Source: Sulfobacillus benefaciens
GTDB taxonomy: Bacteria > Bacillota > Sulfobacillia > Sulfobacillales > Sulfobacillaceae
DNA: 42,549 nt
Assembly (NCBI GenBank): GCA_003023725.1
Contig: PXYT01000031.1
Location: forward strand, 1-42,549
Reading direction: 5' to 3'
In this document: piece by piece, positions 17,710 through 26,479 of the stretch
Numbering within the stretch: the stretch's first letter is position 1
Layout: each line of letters begins with the position of its first letter
Notes under the pieces: model-generated
Seen by the model: the letters and a program-made list of their open reading frames with translations, nothing else
What the model was told of the DNA's origin: nothing
The model's database searches: none
Position numbers and translations under genes: made by a program

Positions 17710-19678
17710 CGGTATCCTCTTTTCTTATCCTTGATGACAGAGCATTGCTCGTCAAATCGCCATCGGCTGTGACGACCGCCACCCGTTCCAGCCTTACGGC
17801 CGCCGCTTTAAATTCTGCGGTTCCGGACCGCGGATCCGTGGCATCAATCGTCAACAGGTTGGTCATGACTTCATCCGGAAAATGAAACGTCATAAAGACC
17901 GTTCCTGGCATGACCGTTTCCGACAGCCGCACCGGAACCTCCAGTTGCCCCCGCCTGGAAACGACTGCAATGACTTCGCCATCCTCAATGCCCAGCATTT
18001 GAGCATCTTGGGGATGAATCTCCATCCATTCGCCTGTGTTGTGGGGATGATGATAAACATTGGACTGCACGCCCGTGTTATAGAAAGCGAGACGGCGCCC
18101 CGTTGTCAGAAGAAAAGGATATTCCTTGGAAACTTGCTCGGCCGGAGGCATCCATTCCACAGGGTTAAAGGGAGCTTTCTGGGAAACGTTTTCGGCCCAC
18201 AGCCGCTCATGCAACACTTTTGTGCCGGGATGCCCTTCCTCGGGAACTGGCCACTGCAATCCGTGTTCCTTTTCCAACCGATCATAAGTCATACCCCGGT
18301 AATTGGTAGTCAAAAGCCGCATCTCGTCGAAAACCTCTTCAGCTTCCTGCAAACGCCAGTTATGTCCCATTTTACGCGCCAAGGACGCCACAATCCACAA
18401 ATCGTCCTGGGCCTGACCAGGCGCCCGGCGAGCCGCTTTGACCCTTTGAACCCGGCGTTCGCTATTCGTGTAAGTTCCCTCACTTTCAGCGAACGACACG
18501 CGAGCGGGAAACACGACATCAGCCATTTCTGCCGTCGCCGTCAAGAATATATCTTGGACAACCAATGCATTCAGGCTCTCAAACAAATGCCGCACATACT
18601 CACTGTTTGCCTCGGACTGAATCGGATTTTCACCAATGACGTACAACCCCCGCATGCGTCCATGCTCGATGGCTTCAAACATTCTCGTTTGGTCCCATCC
18701 GGGCTGTTCCGCAATCGGCACGCCCCATGCCCGGGAAAATTTTTCTCGGACGGCCGGGTCCGACAAATCTTGAAACCCTGGCAATCTGTTGGGCAGTGCG
18801 CCCATGTCTCCCCCGCCTTGCACGTTGTTCTGTCCGCGAAAAGGACTGAGCCCCGAACCTGGGCGCCCGACGTTGCCGCACAAAAGGGCCAGATTAATCA
18901 ATGCCAGCACATTGTCCACGGCATTATGGTGCTCCGTAATTCCCAAGGTCCAGCCGATGATGGCCGTCGGGGCTTGCGCATAGCGATGCGCCAAGGACTC
19001 AATCTGCTCCGCAGAAATTCCCGTAATGGCAGAAGCCCGCTGTGGCGTCCACGTCTTAACACTGGCGGCATATTCTTCAAATCCTTCTGTCGCCCTGTTG
19101 ACGAAATCCTTATGGTATAAGCCGTCCCGTATAATGACGTGAGCCAAAGCATTAGCCAATGCAATGTCCGATCCCACCGCAATTTGCAGGTGCTCACGGG
19201 CTTTTTGGGCCGTCAATGTCTTGCGGGGATCCACCACGACCAATTCGGCGCCGTTATGCACCCCTTTCATGATGTGGTGGAAGATAATAGGATGCGCCTC
19301 CGCCACATTGGCACCCACCAGCAAAATGAATGCCGTGTGATGAAAATCTTCATAAGAGCTTGTTCCTGCGCCACTTCCAAATACGGCCGTGAGACCCACG
19401 ACCGAAGGAGCGTGTCACGTTCTGTTGCACGAATCGATATTGTGTGTGCCGAAAACGACCCGGGCAAATTTCGAAGCTAAATAATTTAATTCATTTGTCG
19501 ATTTGGAACAGCTGAATACCCCTAAACCATTTGGGCCATACTCGCTCTTGACGCCTTCGAACAATCGAGCGGCTCTCGTTAATGCCTCTTCCCAGCTAGC
19601 CGGACGCAATTGCCCGTTATCCCGAACCAAAGGCGTAGTCAGTCTCATCTGTCCGGATTTTCGCTTGTTCAAAGCCAT
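17660..19678 (-). CDS. fdhA: Selenocysteine-containing formate dehydrogenase catalytic subunit (C-terminal part of a split alpha subunit)
   Basis: This is the molybdenum/tungsten bis-MGD catalytic part that oxidises formate to CO2. It is one reading frame of 672 residues interrupted by a TGA at 19415-19417. The residues around the TGA read IDSCNRT-[TGA]-HAPSVVGLTAVFGSG, which is exactly the active-site Sec/Cys-His of FdhF-type enzymes, so the TGA is read as Sec88. A SECIS-like hairpin follows (19385-19403). It starts MALNKRKSGQMRLTTPLVRDNGQ in pieces, i.e. at the point in normal alpha subunits just after the first [4Fe-4S] domain, which here is encoded at 15169-16020. Together the parts give about 955 residues, normal for the family. 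GGGGG precedes ATG 19678. Confidence 0.92.
19385..19403 (-). promoter_or_regulatory. Bacterial SECIS hairpin downstream of the UGA
   Basis: In the mRNA the stem GGUCGUG pairs with CACGGCC and closes a GGUCU loop. Counting the U of UGA as 1, G15, G16, U17 and the loop G22-G23-U24-C25-U26 fall at the same positions as in the E. coli fdhF SECIS (recalled from the literature), whose loop also carries AGGUCU. This is the SelB-binding signal expected for Sec insertion. Confidence 0.88.
19415..19417 (-). other. Selenocysteine codon (TGA) of fdhA
   Basis: The in-frame TGA is codon 88 of the catalytic subunit. Reading continues in the same frame for 584 further codons of intact homologous protein, and the next codon is the catalytic His (CAC). 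Recoding rather than a nonsense mutation is the straightforward reading. Confidence 0.92.
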
Positions 19679-19742
19679 ACTGTTCTTCCCCCTTTCCCGG
19701 TAGGTTTTGCTTGATCAGTTTTTGCCAACCATAAGAGCGCAA

Positions 19743-20186
19743 TCACTTCGAAGTAGACTGCGCCTGACACAACGCAAGATCTTTCTTTAACTTGCGCATT
19801 TCCTGAAATTGTTGGGACACGTCCCGCATTACCGCGGCAATGCCCATCATTTGTCCAGAGTCGTCATGAAATGGCAAAATGGTGAACTCGACCGAGATCC
19901 TGGAACCGTCCTTGCGAATAGCCGGTACCGCCAGCAAAGCCCCCGCCTCATAGTGACTTTTGCCCGTACGCATGGTGGTCTCAAAACCGTCCCAATGCCG
20001 GCGACGCAAATTTTCCGGGATGATAATGTCGAGCGATTGTCCTAGGGCTTCGGATTGTTCAAAACCGAATATTCGCTTGGCACCCTCATTCCAGAAGAGA
20101 ATATTGCCGCTTGCGTTGGCATAGACGACTGCGTCGGACATGTGTTCAACCAGGCTTACCGCGAATCGTGTTTCGTCCCAATCCAT
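19743..20186 (-). CDS. Single PAS-domain protein
   Basis: The 147-residue cytosolic protein consists of one PAS domain (VEHMSDAVVYANASGNILFWNEGAKRIFGF in two parts, then EALGQSLDIIIPENLRRRHWDGF) with a PAC-like end (FHDDSGQMMGIAAVMRDVS) and a short C-terminal helix, probably a coiled coil. There is no kinase, cyclase or DNA-binding output. ATG 20186 has GGGGAG six bases upstream; a longer form from 20252 lacks this. It lies between oxc and fdhA in the same direction. It may sense redox state or a ligand for the pathway, but its partner is unknown. Confidence 0.82.
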   Translation of the reverse strand: MDWDETRFAVSLVEHMSDAVVYANASGNILFWNEGAKRIFGFEQSEALGQSLDIIIPENLRRRHWDGFETTMRTGKSHYEAGALLAVPAIRKDGSRISVEFTILPFHDDSGQMMGIAAVMRDVSQQFQEMRKLKKDLALCQAQSTSK

Positions 20187-20404
20187 GTAAATCTCCCCTT
20201 TGTGCCGGAACGCATCTTCACGACTGCCTCCCGTCCCCTGTAAAGCCATCACCCGGTAGCAGGGGTGGGTTCACCGGTTCCGGATCTCTTCAGTCAGCTT
20301 CGCCCTGTGTTCCGGTTTTACGCGAAAACAGGGGCATTCCGCGAACCAGTGTCCACATCCGCATTTACCGACGAAAAAACAGCCTGAGCCGTGCGGAAAA
20401 CCCC

Positions 20405-22087
20405 CTACTTGGTTAACCCGCTTTTCGGATTCAGGCCCTGTATATGTCCGCTTTCGGTACCAGCCGTCGGGTCGATGACGCAGTTAATCAAAGTCGGCTC
20501 CCCGGACTCCAAGGCCTCATATAACGAACGCGAGAGGCTCGCAGTGTCACTCACGTGGTATCCCCGGCCACCAAAAGCTTCTATTATTTTATCATAGCGT
20601 GCAGTGGCCAGTAACCCCGTCGGCGAGGGAGGGCTGCCTTCCGGATCTCCCCGGTAAATACCACCGTTATTGAACACCACGGTAACCACCGGCAAATGGT
20701 AACGGCAAATGGTTTCCAGTTCCATGCCGTCAAAACCGAAAGCGCTATCTCCTTCGATCGCGACGACCGGTTGTCCACTCTCGGCACTCGCGGCAATAGC
20801 ATAGCCCATGCCGATACCCATTATGCCCCAGGTTCCGGTGTCTAGGCGCCTTCGCGGCTCGGACATGTCAATGATGTTTCGGGCAAAGTCGAGTGTGTTC
20901 GCGCCCTCGTTGACAACATAGACATCAGGCCGGTTGGACAGAACATCACGGATGGCGCGCAAGGCACTGGAGAAATTCATCGGATTGGGATCAGCATTGA
21001 GGCGCACGGCCATTTTTTCGATGTTTTTTTGCTTTTTTTGGGTAATTCCCTCGAGCCACTCGTAGCTAGGCTGAATGGCATTCGGCTCGAGGGACTCAAG
21101 AAAAGCGGCCATGGATGACTTGATGTCGCCGACAACCGGTGCCGCGATCGGGCGGTTACTGTCCATCTCCGCCGCCGAAATGTCGATCTGCACGTATTGA
21201 GTACTTTCCGACCATAAAGGACTTTTGCCATGCGACAACAACCAGTTCAGACGTGCTCCGATTAACATCACAACGTCTGCCTGTCCTATGGCAAAAGATC
21301 GCGCAGCCGCAGCAGACAATGGATGCGTATCGGGCAGTATCCCTTTGGCCATCGACATAGGCAGAAAGGGAATCCCTGTGGTTTCGATAAATGTGCGAAT
21401 ATCTTGGTCCGCCTGCGCATAAGCCGCGCCTTTGCCCAGAATAATCAGAGGACGTTTGGCTGTTTTCAACAAATCCAGAGCTCGTCTCACCGATTGCGGC
21501 GACGGCGGCTGACTGGGTGCCGGATCGACAACTTTAATCAGCGAGTGTCTGGCCGTTTCCACGTCAATCGTGGAGCCCAACACCTTTGCCGTCAGATCGA
21601 GATAGACTCCGCCTGGGCGCCCGGAAACCGCCGCGCGAATTGCGCGGGCCACCCCTACGCCGATATCTTCAGGGTTATTCACACGAAATGCTGCCTTGGC
21701 AAACGGTTTAGCAGCATTCAGCTGGTCAATTTCCTCGTAGTCTCCTTGCTGCAAATCCACTATAGCCCGATCACTGGATCCGCTGATGAGAATCATCGGG
21801 AAGCAGTTGGTCGTGGCGTTGGCCAGAGCAACCAATCCATTTAAAAATCCCGGGCCGGAAACCGTCAGACAAACTCCGGGTTTCTGGGTCAAGTACCCGG
21901 CAATCGACGCCGCGTGACCTGCGCTTTGTTCATGACGAAAACCAAAATACCGGATTCCCTCCGCCTGTGCCAAACGGGCCAAATCGGTTATGGGAATGCC
22001 GGCGACCCCGTATATGGTATCCAGCCCATTCAGTTTCAGAGCATCGACAACCAGATGAAAGCCATCAGTCAAGTCTGGCAATGCCAT
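20405..22087 (-). CDS. oxc: Oxalyl-CoA decarboxylase
   Basis: This thiamine-diphosphate enzyme converts oxalyl-CoA to formyl-CoA and CO2. The 560-residue protein has the three domains of the TPP decarboxylase family. The N-terminal catalytic Glu is in [15 protein letters not shown] (E53). A central domain follows ([16 protein letters not shown]). The C-terminal TPP-binding motif is [15 protein letters not shown] ending in NNGG (about residues 440-470). The [15 protein letters not shown] start is typical of Oxc. ATG 22087 has GGGGGG about seven bases upstream. It is 183 bases downstream of frc in the same direction. Confidence 0.94.
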   Translation of the reverse strand: MALPDLTDGFHLVVDALKLNGLDTIYGVAGIPITDLARLAQAEGIRYFGFRHEQSAGHAASIAGYLTQKPGVCLTVSGPGFLNGLVALANATTNCFPMILISGSSDRAIVDLQQGDYEEIDQLNAAKPFAKAAFRVNNPEDIGVGVARAIRAAVSGRPGGVYLDLTAKVLGSTIDVETARHSLIKVVDPAPSQPPSPQSVRRALDLLKTAKRPLIILGKGAAYAQADQDIRTFIETTGIPFLPMSMAKGILPDTHPLSAAAARSFAIGQADVVMLIGARLNWLLSHGKSPLWSESTQYVQIDISAAEMDSNRPIAAPVVGDIKSSMAAFLESLEPNAIQPSYEWLEGITQKKQKNIEKMAVRLNADPNPMNFSSALRAIRDVLSNRPDVYVVNEGANTLDFARNIIDMSEPRRRLDTGTWGIMGIGMGYAIAASAESGQPVVAIEGDSAFGFDGMELETICRYHLPVVTVVFNNGGIYRGDPEGSPPSPTGLLATARYDKIIEAFGGRGYHVSDTASLSRSLYEALESGEPTLINCVIDPTAGTESGHIQGLNPKSGLTK

Positions 22088-22172
22088 TTTTGTCCCCCCT
22101 CGTCTACTGTTCAACCGTCTTCTTTGGCGATTGTCTTATCTTCACACCGTAACACGGTGCCATTGGTCACCG

Positions 22173-22205
22173 CGTCCATCTCCCTGTGTTCTGCGGAGAT
22201 GGACG
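22173..22205 (-). terminator. Intercistronic stem-loop between frc and oxc
   Basis: Perfect 11-bp arms CGTCCATCTCC (22173-22183) and GGAGATGGACG (22195-22205) with an 11-nt loop. Direct repeats of ACGGTGCCA flank it. There is no U-run, so it is more likely an mRNA-stability or partial-termination element than a full terminator. Confidence 0.4.
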
Positions 22206-22270
22206 AACGGTGCCAGGAACTATAGTTTGGCCAATGGTGAATATGGGGAGAACTCTCTACACGACTCTTT

Positions 22271-23521
22271 TCACACGACTCTCTTTTCACGAAGCTCGGC
22301 AATTTGTTCCGGCGTGTAGCCGAGGGTTCTCAACACTTCGTCCGTGTGCTCACCCAACAACGGGGATCCTTGAATTTCGGGTTTGAACCGGGAAAACTTT
22401 ATCGGGCTGCCCACTGTCAGGTAACTCCCGCGCTTTTTTTGCTTAACCTCCACAATGGTGCCGCTTTCGCGCAAGTCGGGGTCGTTCGCGATTTCTTTCA
22501 TGTTCATGACCGGCGCACAGGGAATGTCATACTTGCGGAGAATATCGACCGCCTCATATTTCGTCTTGTCGGAAAGCCATTCTTCGATGCGCCCGAAGAT
22601 CTCGAAAATATGCGATTGCCGTGCTTTAGCGGTGGCGTACTCCGGATCCTCGACCCATTCGGGTTTGCCGATAGCCTCACAAGTTCGTGCCCAGTTTTGC
22701 TCTTGAATGGTGAAGTAAATGTACGCATTGGGATCGGTTTCCCAGCCTTTGCATTTCAGCACCCAACCCGGCTGTCCTCCGCCACCGGCGTTGCCGCCGC
22801 GGGGGACGACGTCCGTAAAGGTCCCATTCGGATATTGCGGATATTCTTCGAGATACCCCACCCGCTCCAATCGTTGTTGGTCGCGGAGTTTCACCCGCGT
22901 CAGATTCAGCACGCAATCCTGCATGGACACGGTGACCTTTTGGCCTCTTCCGGTTTTTTCGCGGTCAATCAAAGCCGTCAGAATGCCAATGGCCAAATGC
23001 ATTCCGCTGTTGGAGTCACCCAGAGCTGCTCCGCTAACCAAGGGAGGTCCGTCCCAAAACCCTGACGTCGAGGCGGCACCGCCAGCACATTGCGCGACGT
23101 TTTCATATACTTTGAGATCGGAGTACCGGGAGTTTTCGCCAAATCCTTTGACTGAACCGAAAATGAGCCGCGGATTCAGTTCTTGAAGCCGCTCCCAGCC
23201 GAAACCCATACGATCCATGGCGCCCGGGGCGAAATTTTCCACCAACACATCGGCATCCCGAATCAGTTTCTCCATGATTTCCTTGCCTTCAGGCGTCTTG
23301 GTGTTCAATTCCAGGGACCTCTTATTGCTGTTCAGCATTGTAAAATACAAAGCATCAATATCCGGAATATCCCGTAACTGATTGCGCGTCACATCCCCGA
23401 CTCCGGGCCGCTCCACCTTTAATACGTCGGCACCAAACCATGCCAACAATTGCGTGCAGGAAGGGCCGGCCTGTACTCCGGTAAAGTCGATTATCTTGAT
23501 TCCTTCTAGCGGTAGACTCAT
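22271..23521 (-). CDS. frc: Formyl-CoA:oxalate CoA-transferase
   Basis: This class III CoA-transferase moves CoA from formyl-CoA to oxalate, giving oxalyl-CoA and formate. The 416-residue length is that of E. coli YfdW. The catalytic Asp is D169 in ALGDSNSG, matching the reported position. Gln17 (TGVQAGP) and the glycine loop [12 protein letters not shown] are present, as is [15 protein letters not shown]. From memory the sequence is very close to enterobacterial YfdW, closer than one expects between phyla. It is first of the frc-oxc-PAS-fdh series and divergent from the LysR gene at 24691, with 1.1 kb between. Confidence 0.95.
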   Translation of the reverse strand: MSLPLEGIKIIDFTGVQAGPSCTQLLAWFGADVLKVERPGVGDVTRNQLRDIPDIDALYFTMLNSNKRSLELNTKTPEGKEIMEKLIRDADVLVENFAPGAMDRMGFGWERLQELNPRLIFGSVKGFGENSRYSDLKVYENVAQCAGGAASTSGFWDGPPLVSGAALGDSNSGMHLAIGILTALIDREKTGRGQKVTVSMQDCVLNLTRVKLRDQQRLERVGYLEEYPQYPNGTFTDVVPRGGNAGGGGQPGWVLKCKGWETDPNAYIYFTIQEQNWARTCEAIGKPEWVEDPEYATAKARQSHIFEIFGRIEEWLSDKTKYEAVDILRKYDIPCAPVMNMKEIANDPDLRESGTIVEVKQKKRGSYLTVGSPIKFSRFKPEIQGSPLLGEHTDEVLRTLGYTPEQIAELREKRVV

Positions 23522-24199
23522 ATAGACTCACTCCCTCGTTTTGTTTGTCTTGTCCGTGTAAGGATTACTACTCAATGTCTGCTCAAAACCTGTTCTTTCC
23601 CCACTTTCATGGGTTGTCACGCGATCAATCGCGGTACCAAACCACGGACCGTTGGGGTCTAGTTGCCGTGAGGCAGTGTTCAGTGGCACAACAGGATGGG
23701 GCATTTGGGCCCGCGTTCCTGGCGTAGTCGCAATCATCCTGCCAGATTCGAACGGGATGTTTACGGCCGTGTTCCCGCTTGCTCCGCGTCCTCTTGTCAA
23801 GGGGCCTGGTCATGCCCTGTTTACATCCATCCAATGCCTTGGGTTTCCCATGGACAGGACATAACTCCAATCTTGCCTTCGGCTATGGTGGAAAGACGAG
23901 CGGCATCAGGCGGTTACTTGGTCGACAAGTGGTTGATAAATCGATGTTATTTTATGATGGGCAGGCCATTAGTTCAATGAAGGTGTATTATCGGTCGACA
24001 TAATAATTAGTTATAGAGGGGGAGTCGGTGGGAACCCCGCTCCTAGGAGTCCACCCTCGGCAGATAGAGTGGAAGAATTTCACCACCAGTCCCCCCAGAG
24101 ATCCGGGCGCAAACCTCTTGGCTTAACCGGCGCGCGCGCACCCTATTCCGGAACGCGTTGGCACGCCCGACCGGCTCAGAGACGGTGTGACCTCTCCTC

Positions 24200-24251
24200 C
24201 GAAGGGGTGGGCGCAAGAGAAGAAGAAGCCTTGAGTGCGCCCACCCCTTCG
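24200..24251. repeat. 16-bp perfect inverted repeat (strong hairpin) in a structured block
   Basis: CGAAGGGGTGGGCGCA (24200-24215) pairs perfectly with TGCGCCCACCCCTTCG (24236-24251) around a 20-nt loop. Surrounding 24040-24300 is far more GC-rich than its AT-rich neighbours. It may be the remnant of an insertion-element end or of a structured RNA such as the guide RNA of an IS605-type element. No tnpB or other transposase is left beside it, so this is a guess. Confidence 0.5.
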
Positions 24252-24470
24252 CTCCATGCCCATGCGAGCCATGACTGCAACCGCACAGTCCGCTCACCGT
24301 AACCGGATGGCTCCCCTAGGCATCAGGGCAATCTTTACACGCAGCGAGAGCCTAAAACCCTTCTCCCCATTGTTTCCCGAAATGGCCAATGTGCCCGACC
24401 CACACAGCCGAGCATGGAAGCTGCTGGCGCATATAACCCCGCAAAACGTCATATACAAATGGCACAAATG

Positions 24471-24488
24471 ATAATATTATAAATTTAT
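24471..24488. promoter_or_regulatory. Two overlapping AT palindromes upstream of lysR
   Basis: ATAATATTAT (24471-24480) and ATAAATTTAT (24479-24488) are each perfect 10-bp palindromes. They lie about 200 bases upstream of the LysR gene in the divergent region. They could be an operator, or a chance result of AT-rich DNA. Confidence 0.25.
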
Positions 24489-24643
24489 TATGGGTGATGA
24501 CATACCTGTCCCGTTCTGCTTTTCGGTTCTATTCTGAATTTTTCCAAGCTCGCACGAATACCATTGGCCGACCGAAGGCTGTGTTAAGGTTAAGATTGTA
24601 TGGTTTCGTGGCAGTAATCTCACTTTGGAGTAAATATTTTGAT

Positions 24644-24649
24644 TATAAT
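24644..24649 (+). promoter_or_regulatory. Candidate -10 box of the LysR gene
   Basis: A perfect TATAAT lies 42 bases upstream of the ATG at 24691, in an AT-rich context. The -35 at 17-bp spacing is poor (CACTTT), as is common where an activator assists. Confidence 0.45.
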
Positions 24650-24690
24650 GGCAACAAAGGAATTCCTTATACCTGATGGGAGAGATACTT

Positions 24691-25641
24691 ATGACGCTGC
24701 GCCAATTGGAATTTCTGATCAGCATCGCGGATCTTGGCAGCCTTTCCGCTTGTGCAGAATATTTTGGCGTGACGCAACCCGCCGTCACTAACCAGATACG
24801 GCTTTTGGAAGAGGAGTTGACTACACCTCTTTTAATCCGGGGCGTCCGGGGTGCCACCTTAACGGATAGCGGACAAAAAGTCGTTCTCCAGGCTCGAAAG
24901 GTGTTAGAAGAGGTCAAACGTATTCCCATGAATCTCGAGGAAATGAAGCATTCCATTACCGGCAAAATTGTTCTCGGCGTGAGTCCGTTATCTCCGGTGT
25001 CCATTCAACATTTTCCCCGTATCTACCAGCCCTTCCACAAGGCTTTCCCGGAAATTCGCATTGAAGTGATTGAGATCGAGGCGCTGCACCTGGCCGATGA
25101 AGTCCGCAAAGACCGGGTGAATCTGGCGCTGACTCCTCTTCCCCTTTTTACCACTAAAGCCCAGTTTGAGCCGTTGTGGAGTGAGGAGCTTGTTGTCATC
25201 TCGAACCCCGAAGACACTCTCCCCGATCCCGTACCGATGGTTTCACTGCGTGATCACAAATTTGTCTTCATGAAAGAGGGGTACAGTCTCAATCTGACAG
25301 TGGCTCGGTTGGCGCAGCGAGCTGGGTTTGTCCCCGAAATTATCAGTGAAGCCAGCAGTATTCACGCGCTGTTAGGATTTGTTGCCGCAGGCATGGGTAT
25401 CGCCATCGTGCCCCGGGATACCGTGTGTTTGGAAGCCAAGGCCGGATTCGTCAATGTGTCGCGTCTGCTTCCCTCAGCCCATCGCCGCCTGGCCATGGTG
25501 TTCCGCTCGCGGGAAGAAATCACGCCGGCTGTCGATGTGTTCATGAACTACATTCGCGCTTATTCCGAACAGGTGTCGACCGAAAGGTTGCATGAACGCA
25601 GTTTGCATGAGCGCACCTTGAGTTTGGGCCGAACCCCTTGA
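24691..25641 (+). CDS. LysR-family transcriptional regulator (second paralog)
   Basis: The 316-residue protein begins MTLRQLEFLISIADLGSLSA with the LysR DNA-binding domain (AEYFGVTQPAVTNQIRLLEEEL) and a substrate-binding effector domain. ATG 24691 has GGGAGAG six bases upstream. It is divergent from frc, the usual LysR arrangement for control of the neighbouring catabolic operon. It resembles the LysR at 13303-14250 over its full length, so the two probably arose by duplication and now flank the cluster. The C-terminus carries a small internal duplication (LHERSLHERT). Confidence 0.88.
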   Translation: MTLRQLEFLISIADLGSLSACAEYFGVTQPAVTNQIRLLEEELTTPLLIRGVRGATLTDSGQKVVLQARKVLEEVKRIPMNLEEMKHSITGKIVLGVSPLSPVSIQHFPRIYQPFHKAFPEIRIEVIEIEALHLADEVRKDRVNLALTPLPLFTTKAQFEPLWSEELVVISNPEDTLPDPVPMVSLRDHKFVFMKEGYSLNLTVARLAQRAGFVPEIISEASSIHALLGFVAAGMGIAIVPRDTVCLEAKAGFVNVSRLLPSAHRRLAMVFRSREEITPAVDVFMNYIRAYSEQVSTERLHERSLHERTLSLGRTP

Positions 25642-25840
25642 GGCCGGAGAGCGAACAAAGCTTGTGAGTGTTTATAGCGGAACCTGCCTGCGACCTATGG
25701 GAGCGAGTCACCAATGGCATGGCAGGAGGTTTCTGCCCTATGTGTGCCTCTTTCGAAACCAGCGAACGTATTCAGGAAAGAAGGGATGATACCAACAGTG
25801 CCACCCCCGTCCTTGCTTGACGATGAGCTCTATCTTGACC

Positions 25841-26089
25841 TTAGCAAGGCGCTTCCAAGTTAACATTGTCCATCTCAATTTCAGGCCATAGCACCAAGGC
25901 GGCTCCCACCGACAGCCGCCATTCCGAGGGCAAAGCCCATTTCATCGGCACTTCGAACCACTCGTCCGGTTCCGATGCGTCAATCAACCACGGTTTGAAA
26001 CCGATCGCTCGCGACGGGAGTGGTTCAAACGACAGACAATACACGGGCATTCGATCATCAGGGTCATGATAACGCCCGCATCTGCTCAT
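25841..26089 (-). CDS. Small hypothetical protein
   Basis: An open frame of 82 residues from ATG 26089 (GGGG ten bases upstream) with protein-like composition (MPVYCLSFEPLPSRAIGF; EWFEVPMKWALPSEWRL). The frame is open back to 26140. I recognise no family. It stands alone between the LysR gene and the lipoprotein gene and may be a real small gene or a remnant. Confidence 0.4.
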   Translation of the reverse strand: MSRCGRYHDPDDRMPVYCLSFEPLPSRAIGFKPWLIDASEPDEWFEVPMKWALPSEWRLSVGAALVLWPEIEMDNVNLEAPC

Positions 26090-26479
26090 ACAAGTCTTAC
26101 CCCGGCCTGGTTGAACGTGAACAATCGGCAACATCCTCAATTCAAACCGCCTTGGAATCCTTAGCCAGATTTAACCTCACGTAATGAACATATTAGTCAT
26201 GCACTTCAATAAATTCGCTTCCCCATTTCGATTTCTCTGCATAAATCCGTATATTGCTTCTTTACTAAATATTTTTATTTCATGAGATATTTTTTATGTG
26301 TTATACGGATAGAATATCGTCCAGTATTTGGTTGCTCCTGGGGTCATACGGTTGATTTCATCTCAAGAAGGAGAAAAGCGGGAAGGAGAAAAGCATCCGG
26401 TAACTTTTTCGCCAGTATCGCGTTATAGATGGTAAATAAATATACGGGTTATCCTGGAATTCCGAAGGGAGCTTAAGGT
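26090..26479. other. Upstream region of the lipoprotein gene with a tandem 13-nt repeat
   Basis: This 390-base AT-rich region holds no gene. GAAGGAGAAAAGC occurs twice at 26367-26379 and 26382-26394, a 15-nt period of ribosome-binding-site-like sequence about 90 bases before the start codon. No clear promoter pair is seen. Confidence 0.4.

Larger units (their letters stand above)
23522..24690. other. Long divergent intergenic region between frc and the LysR gene
   Basis: There is no convincing gene in this 1.17 kb. It must hold the frc promoter and the LysR promoter (24644). It contains a GC-rich, strongly structured block at about 24040-24300 and an AT-rich palindrome block at 24471-24488. 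Short open frames at 23528-24003 occur in several frames with no coding signal. Confidence 0.5.

Noticed and set aside
17882-19120. Long open frame on the plus strand opposite fdhA
   Set aside because: A shadow of the catalytic subunit; its translation is Arg/His/Pro-rich with no domain and no ribosome binding site.
17660-19678. Formate dehydrogenase catalytic gene as a pseudogene broken by a stop
   Set aside because: The stop is TGA at the exact Sec/Cys active-site position, the frame is unchanged afterwards, and a SECIS-like hairpin follows at fdhF spacing.
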